From Firm-04 sp964392175 (GTDB lineage: Bacteria; Bacillota; Clostridia; Oscillospirales; Ruminococcaceae), in assembly GCA_964392175.1 (NCBI GenBank), contig CAYMOJ010000001.1, positions 79,394-143,393 on the forward strand: 64,000 nucleotides of DNA, written 5' to 3'. Each line of letters opens with the position of its first letter. The stretch's first letter is position 1. Positions 59,201-64,000 of the stretch are shown here, one piece after another. The position numbers were made by a program, and so were the translations under genes. The notes beneath the pieces are model-generated. The model made no database searches. It saw only the letters and a list, made by a program, of their open reading frames with translations, and was not told the DNA's origin.

Positions 59201-61969
59201 ATGAAGCACATGAAGCAAATGGTCAGCTTGCTGACTGCCACCGCGCTGGCTGTTACAGGTTTTGCCTTCGATTGCAGCCATACCCCATTACACGCTTCCG
59301 CTGCAAGCTACCCCGTGCAGGAATTTCGTATGGGCATTGCCAACACCGACCGCAATGTCAACATCAGTGCCGCCGAAAATGGTGCGCCGATTACCTCTGC
59401 GCAGTTCAATGGCACCGATGCGGAAGAATGGACGCTCAACTATATTGCAGCCGGCATATACGAGATCGTCAATGTAGAAAGTGGCTTGCTGCTAACTGCC
59501 GATGCAAGCGGCTATTGCACTGTTACTGCGGATGCCGACAACGCCAATCAACGGTGGAATATTATCGCTGTGGAGCAGGACTTTGAAGGCTATGACCTCT
59601 ACTACAAAATCACAAGCAACGCTGATGACAGTAAAGCACTGACCTTCTCACCGGAAAACAATTCCTTTACCGCCGATGCCTACAGTGGCGAAACATACCA
59701 GAAATACAAGCTGAATCTGAACGGCTTAGAGGGTTTCGCCGCCAACTGCATGACCGAAAGTGGTCAGAAGGCAGGTACCATCGGTGGATTGCTAGGCGAA
59801 ACCGTATTTGTGGATACGGTGGAAGACTGCGTTGCAGCCATGAAGCGCACCGAACCGCTGACCATTGTGGTTACTGCCGATCTGGAATTCAACAGTCAGC
59901 CACAAGAAGATCAGAAAATTGAGGATGATAAAACCATTCTCGGCTCCTACGGTGCCAATATTATCTACAATTCACGCTGGAGAAATGACGATTTCTACGG
60001 CGATACCAGTATCCAGCCAAGCAATAATATCGTGCTGCAAAATTTGCATTTTCGTGCAACCGAGCTGAACAGCAATGGCAGTGGCGTGATCTTGGTCTAT
60101 ATCTACTGTGGCAGAAATATCTGGTTTGACCACAACGATTTCAGTGCGTCTTTTGCACATGATAAGGATAACGAAGTGGGAAAATTCATCTGGATCAACA
60201 CCCCGGTCGATAACTGGTCTGATGGCTGCTATAACGGCATCAGCCCCGATTACATCACGCTTTCGTATAATCACTTCAACAACCGCTTCTGGACTGTTGC
60301 CTATGGAACGCAAAACACAGAAACAACGCGCGACCGCACGACTCTGCTGTTTAACAAATGGGAAAACTGCGCACGTCGTACGCCCCAGATCGGTAACGGA
60401 ACAGGCCATGTATTGAACAACTACTACACGTACACCATCTCCAACCCATCACAGCAGATTATTGCAGGCGATGGCTGCAAGATGCTAACGGAATACTGCT
60501 ATTTTGAGGGGCTTTCGGGTCTGGAATTTGCAGGCGGTGGCGCAAGCAACTCACCCATGCGAGATACCGGCTCCGTTTCAGCAAAGGATGCAAACTCTTC
60601 TGCATCCGCGCTCAACAAAACATTTTCCTACTCACATGATTGGCAGCCCGGCACAGAAAACTACGGCTATTCTCTGATATCTGCTAATCACACCAAAAGC
60701 TTCTGCAACAACTATGCCGGCTCTGTCACTGCCGATGGGCAAATGCAGTTCATCACAGATGCAGCGTTGCAGGATCAGGTAATGACGACCTACAAAACAC
60801 CTTTCCTTGAGGAAATTACTGTAGGCGCGCTTTCTATCGCCAAAGAAGGGACTGCATTGGATACCGACTTGCAATATGCTTTCCGCAACTACGGCAGCAA
60901 TCTGTATCTGGAAGTAGCGGATGGCATAGCGGCAGCAGGTAGTAATGTACAGCAAGGTGGCAGCACCATCACCACATCTTGTACATGGTCGCTGAAGGAT
61001 GGCGGTAACGGCTACTACTATGTGATCTCAGCATTGGGCGATGGCGGGACTTACTATCTTGATCTGGAAAACGGCGCGGTAGATAACGGCACCAACATCG
61101 CCATTTGGACAGATACTGCAAGTGATGCACAGCTGTTTAAGTTTGTTGCAAACGGTGATGGCACCTATCAGATCGTCACCAAGGCAAGCCACGATGCAAG
61201 CGGTTTGGGTATCGTAGCAGGTTCCACCGATACAGGAGCCAACGTGGTGCAATGGAAATATGATGGTGCAGCAAATCAGTGTTGGGTGATTGAACCGATC
61301 ATTGCCCCCATCAGTGGCTGCCTCATCAGCGCACTGGAGAAGAAAGATCTCGATTACTATGCCGCATGGAACATCGACACCGATTTGCAAACAGGTGACC
61401 TTGTATTCGGAGACCGCGAGGTGACCTTTGCCACGATTCCCGAAGTGTTGATCGGCTCCGAGCTGATTCTCACCGCCTGCGATTCCAAATTCACCGCCAC
61501 CGACCTTGCCGTTGTCACCGCCGCAGAGGATATACGCTTTTATGTAGGCTTCGATGCAAGACTTCGCACGATTCCTGCATGGGCGGCAAACTTCACCAAA
61601 ACCGACTTGACTTGCACCTCTAGCAATGACGTTACCTTTGTGCTGTATCAAACTGAAATTGCCGCAGGGCAAAGCATTACACTGGGCACACAGGGCACTT
61701 CCGCCGGCGTGGTGAATTACATCGCTATCGCATCGGCATACCCCGAAACCACCACAACGACTCCTGAGCCCTCCACGGTGAAAATCGGTGATGTCAATTG
61801 CGATGGTGAAGTCATGGTCAACGATGTGATTCTACTCAACCGCTTCCTCTCTGAGGACAAAACAGTAGTCATCAGTGCACAGGGTATGCGCAACGCTGAA
61901 TGCGATAATGTGGATGGTGTTACCAGCAACGATGCCATTGCCATTCTCAAGATCCTTGCAGGATTATAA
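59201..61969 (+). CDS. Secreted multidomain pectate lyase (PL1) with ricin-type modules and a dockerin
   Basis: A protein of 922 residues. Signal peptide 1-35 (cut near HASA/A). Residues ~40-175: ricin-type beta-trefoil. ~195-535: PL1 parallel beta-helix with IVLQNLHFRA, IWFDHNDF (calcium Asp) and ARRTPQIGNGTGHVLNNYY. ~558-700: second ricin-type module (FRNYGSNLYLEVADG, ANQCWVIEPI). ~700-845: beta-rich domain like those in rhamnogalacturonan lyases (DARLRTIPAWAANFTKTD, AGQSITLGTQG). Then a Thr/Pro linker and a type I dockerin (858-922) with two calcium repeats (GDVNCDGEVMVNDVILLNRF; CDNVDGVTSNDAIAILKIL). It should cut pectin and dock to a scaffoldin. GGGAGGAATCTTTCTT precedes the ATG. Confidence 0.92.
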   Translation: MKHMKQMVSLLTATALAVTGFAFDCSHTPLHASAASYPVQEFRMGIANTDRNVNISAAENGAPITSAQFNGTDAEEWTLNYIAAGIYEIVNVESGLLLTADASGYCTVTADADNANQRWNIIAVEQDFEGYDLYYKITSNADDSKALTFSPENNSFTADAYSGETYQKYKLNLNGLEGFAANCMTESGQKAGTIGGLLGETVFVDTVEDCVAAMKRTEPLTIVVTADLEFNSQPQEDQKIEDDKTILGSYGANIIYNSRWRNDDFYGDTSIQPSNNIVLQNLHFRATELNSNGSGVILVYIYCGRNIWFDHNDFSASFAHDKDNEVGKFIWINTPVDNWSDGCYNGISPDYITLSYNHFNNRFWTVAYGTQNTETTRDRTTLLFNKWENCARRTPQIGNGTGHVLNNYYTYTISNPSQQIIAGDGCKMLTEYCYFEGLSGLEFAGGGASNSPMRDTGSVSAKDANSSASALNKTFSYSHDWQPGTENYGYSLISANHTKSFCNNYAGSVTADGQMQFITDAALQDQVMTTYKTPFLEEITVGALSIAKEGTALDTDLQYAFRNYGSNLYLEVADGIAAAGSNVQQGGSTITTSCTWSLKDGGNGYYYVISALGDGGTYYLDLENGAVDNGTNIAIWTDTASDAQLFKFVANGDGTYQIVTKASHDASGLGIVAGSTDTGANVVQWKYDGAANQCWVIEPIIAPISGCLISALEKKDLDYYAAWNIDTDLQTGDLVFGDREVTFATIPEVLIGSELILTACDSKFTATDLAVVTAAEDIRFYVGFDARLRTIPAWAANFTKTDLTCTSSNDVTFVLYQTEIAAGQSITLGTQGTSAGVVNYIAIASAYPETTTTTPEPSTVKIGDVNCDGEVMVNDVILLNRFLSEDKTVVISAQGMRNAECDNVDGVTSNDAIAILKILAGL

Positions 61970-62003
61970 ACCCCTAAAAAGCTTATCCCGAGTTTACATC
62001 GAC

Positions 62004-62041
62004 AAACAAAAGCCGCCTTCCACATAAAATGGAAGGCGGCA
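62004..62041. terminator. Bidirectional terminator between the convergent pectate lyase and xylanase genes
   Basis: GCCGCCTTCCA (62012-62022) pairs with TGGAAGGCGGC (62030-62040), 7-nt loop. On the minus strand it is followed by TTTTGTTTG; on the plus strand the tail is AAATTTG. It stops the xylanase transcript best. Confidence 0.85.
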
Positions 62042-62083
62042 AATTTGCGTGTATTGCACAATATGTGCAACAATCAGTTTCCA

Positions 62084-63565
62084 TCACAGAGACGCCAATA
62101 ATTTCAAAATGAGCACAGCATCCGTCTCATCCACTTTACCGGAGGCGTCCATATCGGCATTTGCTTGACCCACTTCGGTGATCACAGCCAATGCATCCTC
62201 AGAGAGGAAGCGGTTGAGCAGAATCACATCGCTGACCTTCACATAGCCATCGCAGTCCACATCGCCCAGCAGGGTTGCCGTAGCCGGTTCGGATTTGGTC
62301 GTGGTAGTGGTTGTCGTGGTGGTTGTTGTCGTGGTGGTTGTGGTAGTCTCGGATACAGGCGCATTGCTGCTCACGCCCTCGATGCCACCATAGGCTTCAT
62401 CCATATAAAAATCGCAGGTACTGTCAGCAATTTCGACATACAGCAGCAGAGCACTTGCACCGCTGGGGATCGTATACGACGAATTTTCCAGCGTAACCCA
62501 TTGCCCGCTCGATGCGGTGGCTGAGGCTACAGTATCATATTGTGTCTCACCGCTCGCATCATTATATTGCAGCGTCATCCGGATCTCTTGCGTTGTACCG
62601 CTCTCCTGCATCACGCTTGCACCAAAGCCATAAGCAGAACCGGACTTGAACACGCTTGTACTGAGATCATGCCCTGCACCGTTCCATGTATCGGTACGAC
62701 CGGTAACAGCAAGCGATTGGCTGCCCGCGCAAACAACATCGTTGGTATATGCCAAGGAAGATGCGCCGCGGGAAGTCCATTTACCCATATTCTCCTCAAA
62801 GGTATCGTAGAAGTAGTAACCATCGGCATCCGGCTCAACGACAGCAGGCGCAGTGGTAGTAATCGGAGCATCACCACCCAAGGTTAGTACATTCTTGTTA
62901 ACGGTTGCAGAGCCACTGCTTTGATATCCTTCAACGGTCAAGGCAATTTCATAGAACTTGCCGCTCATATCCAGACCGAGTGATTCCCATGCCTTGAAAT
63001 GCTCATGCACCGAAATCACGCCACTGGTAGATTTCTCCCTACGCACGCTCCAATATTGATAGAAGGTGGTATCACCGACAATGGAGGGCTGATTCTCGCG
63101 CAAGGTCTTGTACACATCATACTCTGCGCCGTCTACGGTCACCGTGCCGATGGAATCACCCCCTGGTGGTCTCCAGCTGCCCCAGCTGTCTACGATGTAA
63201 TACTCGATCAACGGATCCTTTGTCCAGCCATACACGCACAAGTATGAGTTACCATTGGGATTGTAATCCACATCGTACTCCACGGTTACATTGCCGATAT
63301 CAGAGTAGCTCTGCGTACAATCGAATTTCTGCCCTGTGCGAAACAATGCATTGCCGATATTGCTCCACTCACAGCTAAATGTGCCGTTTCCGAGCAGTGT
63401 CATAGTGGTATCGCCGTAGTCTTTCCACAGCTCATAGCTGTAGCCGTCTTCCGTACCGGTTGCATTTCCGGTAAGGACGGTTGCCGCACTCGCGCTTTGG
63501 GGCAAAATCGCACTAAAAGCCATTGCCGAAGCGCAACACGCAGCAAGCCACTGGTGTTTTTTCAT
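62084..63565 (-). CDS. Secreted GH11 xylanase with CBM22 and dockerin
   Basis: A protein of 493 residues. Signal peptide 1-27 (SASA/A). GH11 domain ~30-230: nucleophile Glu121 (LIEYYIVDSWG), acid/base Glu212 (TVEGYQSSGSA). CBM22-like module ~248-395 (GKWTSRGASSLAYTN, SLAVTGRTDTWNGAGHDLS). A run of ~18 Thr (from 407) links to a type I dockerin (430-493) with repeats GDVDCDGYVKVSDVILLNRF and ADMDASGKVDETDAVLILKLL. Cuts xylan outside the cell and docks to a scaffoldin not encoded here. Start ATG 63565 (GAGGGGAATATCT upstream). Its dockerin closely matches that of the pectate lyase. Confidence 0.95.
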   Translation of the reverse strand: MKKHQWLAACCASAMAFSAILPQSASAATVLTGNATGTEDGYSYELWKDYGDTTMTLLGNGTFSCEWSNIGNALFRTGQKFDCTQSYSDIGNVTVEYDVDYNPNGNSYLCVYGWTKDPLIEYYIVDSWGSWRPPGGDSIGTVTVDGAEYDVYKTLRENQPSIVGDTTFYQYWSVRREKSTSGVISVHEHFKAWESLGLDMSGKFYEIALTVEGYQSSGSATVNKNVLTLGGDAPITTTAPAVVEPDADGYYFYDTFEENMGKWTSRGASSLAYTNDVVCAGSQSLAVTGRTDTWNGAGHDLSTSVFKSGSAYGFGASVMQESGTTQEIRMTLQYNDASGETQYDTVASATASSGQWVTLENSSYTIPSGASALLLYVEIADSTCDFYMDEAYGGIEGVSSNAPVSETTTTTTTTTTTTTTTTTKSEPATATLLGDVDCDGYVKVSDVILLNRFLSEDALAVITEVGQANADMDASGKVDETDAVLILKLLASL

Positions 63566-63640
63566 AGATATTCCCCTCTTTTTCATTTTTGACGGCATGG
63601 CGCAATATCGGTACAATTATACGTCCTGTCGTCACCGTTC

Positions 63641-63669
63641 ATTTTATCACAAGAAGTATATCTTGTCAA
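63641..63669 (-). promoter_or_regulatory. Sigma-A promoter of the xylanase gene
   Basis: On the minus strand, TTGACA (63664-63669), 17 bp, TAAAAT (63641-63646). The 271-bp gap to the tRNA gene holds this and the divergent tRNA promoter, nothing coding. Confidence 0.75.
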
Positions 63670-63787
63670 GACTTTCCAGCACGAATGTTTTTCATTCAGT
63701 TAAATTCATACATTTCGCCGGTATATCTATGGTATAAATCTGTTATTTTGTAAACATCGCCGAAAATGAAAAGGGTGAAAAAAAGCC

Positions 63788-63816
63788 TTGACTTTTCGCA
63801 CAAAATCTGATATAAT
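63788..63816 (+). promoter_or_regulatory. Promoter of the tRNA genes
   Basis: TTGACT (63788-63793), 17 bp, TATAAT (63811-63816), 20 bp before the tRNA-Leu. Confidence 0.85.
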
Positions 63817-63836
63817 ATTCTGGTACTGAACGTATT

Positions 63837-63919
63837 GCGAGTGTGCTGGAACTGGCAGACAGGCACGTTTGAGGGGCGTGTGCTTCGGCGTACGGGTTCA
63901 AGTCCCGTCACTCGCACCA
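63837..63919 (+). tRNA. tRNA-Leu (anticodon GAG)
   Basis: Acceptor arms GCGAGTG (63837-63843) and CACTCGC (63909-63915), anticodon GAG within TTTGAGGG, a long variable arm (CGTGTGCTTCGGCGTACG region) as in class II tRNAs, T-arm GGGTTCAAGTCCC, and an encoded CCA end. Confidence 0.95.
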
Positions 63920-63947
63920 CCATTTACCGAATTGCATATATCTATAT

Positions 63948-64000
63948 GGAAAGATGGCTGAGCTGGTCTAAGGCGCACGACTGGAAATCGTGTAGGCGTT
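63948..64000 (+). tRNA. tRNA-Ser (anticodon GGA), cut by the window end
   Basis: Begins GGAAAGATGGCTGAGC, D-arm GCTGAGCTGGTCTAAGGC, anticodon stem-loop ACGACTGGAAATCGT with anticodon GGA, then the start of a variable arm (GTAGGCGTT). The 3' half is outside the window. Confidence 0.88.

Noticed and set aside
62281..62350. Repeat tract in the xylanase gene as a phase-variable microsatellite
   Set aside because: It encodes the Thr linker with mixed ACC/ACA/ACG/ACT codons rather than a pure repeat, so slippage-driven switching is unlikely.
63696..63923. Minus-strand frame of 75 codons reading MVVRVTGLEPVR
   Set aside because: It is the antisense of the tRNA-Leu gene; this peptide is a familiar artefact of reading tRNA genes backwards.
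1..64000. CRISPR array, prophage, insertion sequence or rRNA operon
   Set aside because: No regularly spaced repeats, transposase, integrase, phage structural gene or rRNA signature was seen on either strand.

Overview
The window looks like a chromosomal segment of a fibre-degrading Ruminococcus-type Firmicute (Oscillospiraceae). The evidence is two secreted plant-wall enzymes ending in type I dockerins, a lipoprotein GH5 glucanase, xylA/xylB, Firmicute-type sigma-A promoters (TTGACA-17-TATAAT), AAGGAGG ribosome binding sites, and Firmicute gene order around tig-clpP-clpX-lon-engB and rplS-lepB-rbgA-rnhB-yraN. Species is not established. A small acid-soluble spore protein gene at 20196-20375 points to spore-forming ancestry or capacity. 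I saw no transposase, integrase, phage gene, CRISPR array or rRNA. Two tRNA genes close the window.

Layout. 1-5083: the tail of a mechanosensitive-channel-like protein, a GH43 enzyme, a DUF2752 plus dispanin-like membrane pair, and an ABC-F ATPase. 5201-8571: an acetyltransferase behind a structured leader, then murF and ddl. 8674-13300: an amino-sugar operon (epimerase, ROK protein, and a fusion of NagA to an N-acetylhexosamine-kinase-like domain). 13501-19973: tadA, a CPBP membrane protein, DUF1292, and a probable polysaccharide O-acetylation set (MBOAT plus two DHHW proteins, one fused to DUF4358). 20196-21739: the spore protein and a GH5 lipoprotein. 21844-28612: a 30-bp perfect inverted repeat, then engB, lon, clpX, clpP and tig. 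28746-31373: a phosphoesterase, thrC and yraN. 31357-35186: rnhB, rbgA, two lepB genes, and rplS with a leader. 35353-42389: DUF2344, radical SAM, U32, mltG, 5-formyl-THF cyclo-ligase, DJ-1 and a thymidylate-kinase-like gene. 42510-46141: a CotH-type lipoprotein and two overlapping ATP-grasp genes. 46195-50573: xylB, xylA and an unknown membrane protein. 50592-52961: pcrA.

From 816 to 52961 nearly every gene lies on the minus strand; the exception is the ABC-F gene. From 53237 to 61969 the genes are on the plus strand: an AI-2E-family exporter, nadA, tyrS, a CbxX-type AAA ATPase, a cyclophilin, and a dockerin-bearing pectate lyase. It faces a dockerin-bearing GH11 xylanase across a shared terminator. 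tRNA-Leu(GAG) and a cut tRNA-Ser(GGA) follow.

Working together: the xylanase, pectate lyase and GH5 enzyme attack wall polymers outside the cell. The GH43 enzyme, with no signal peptide, probably finishes imported oligosaccharides. XylA and XylB then pass xylose to the pentose phosphate pathway. The amino-sugar operon may recycle N-acetylhexosamines. No recognisable DNA-binding regulator is encoded. Several genes have hairpins next to their ribosome binding sites, so RNA-level control or processing is worth examining.
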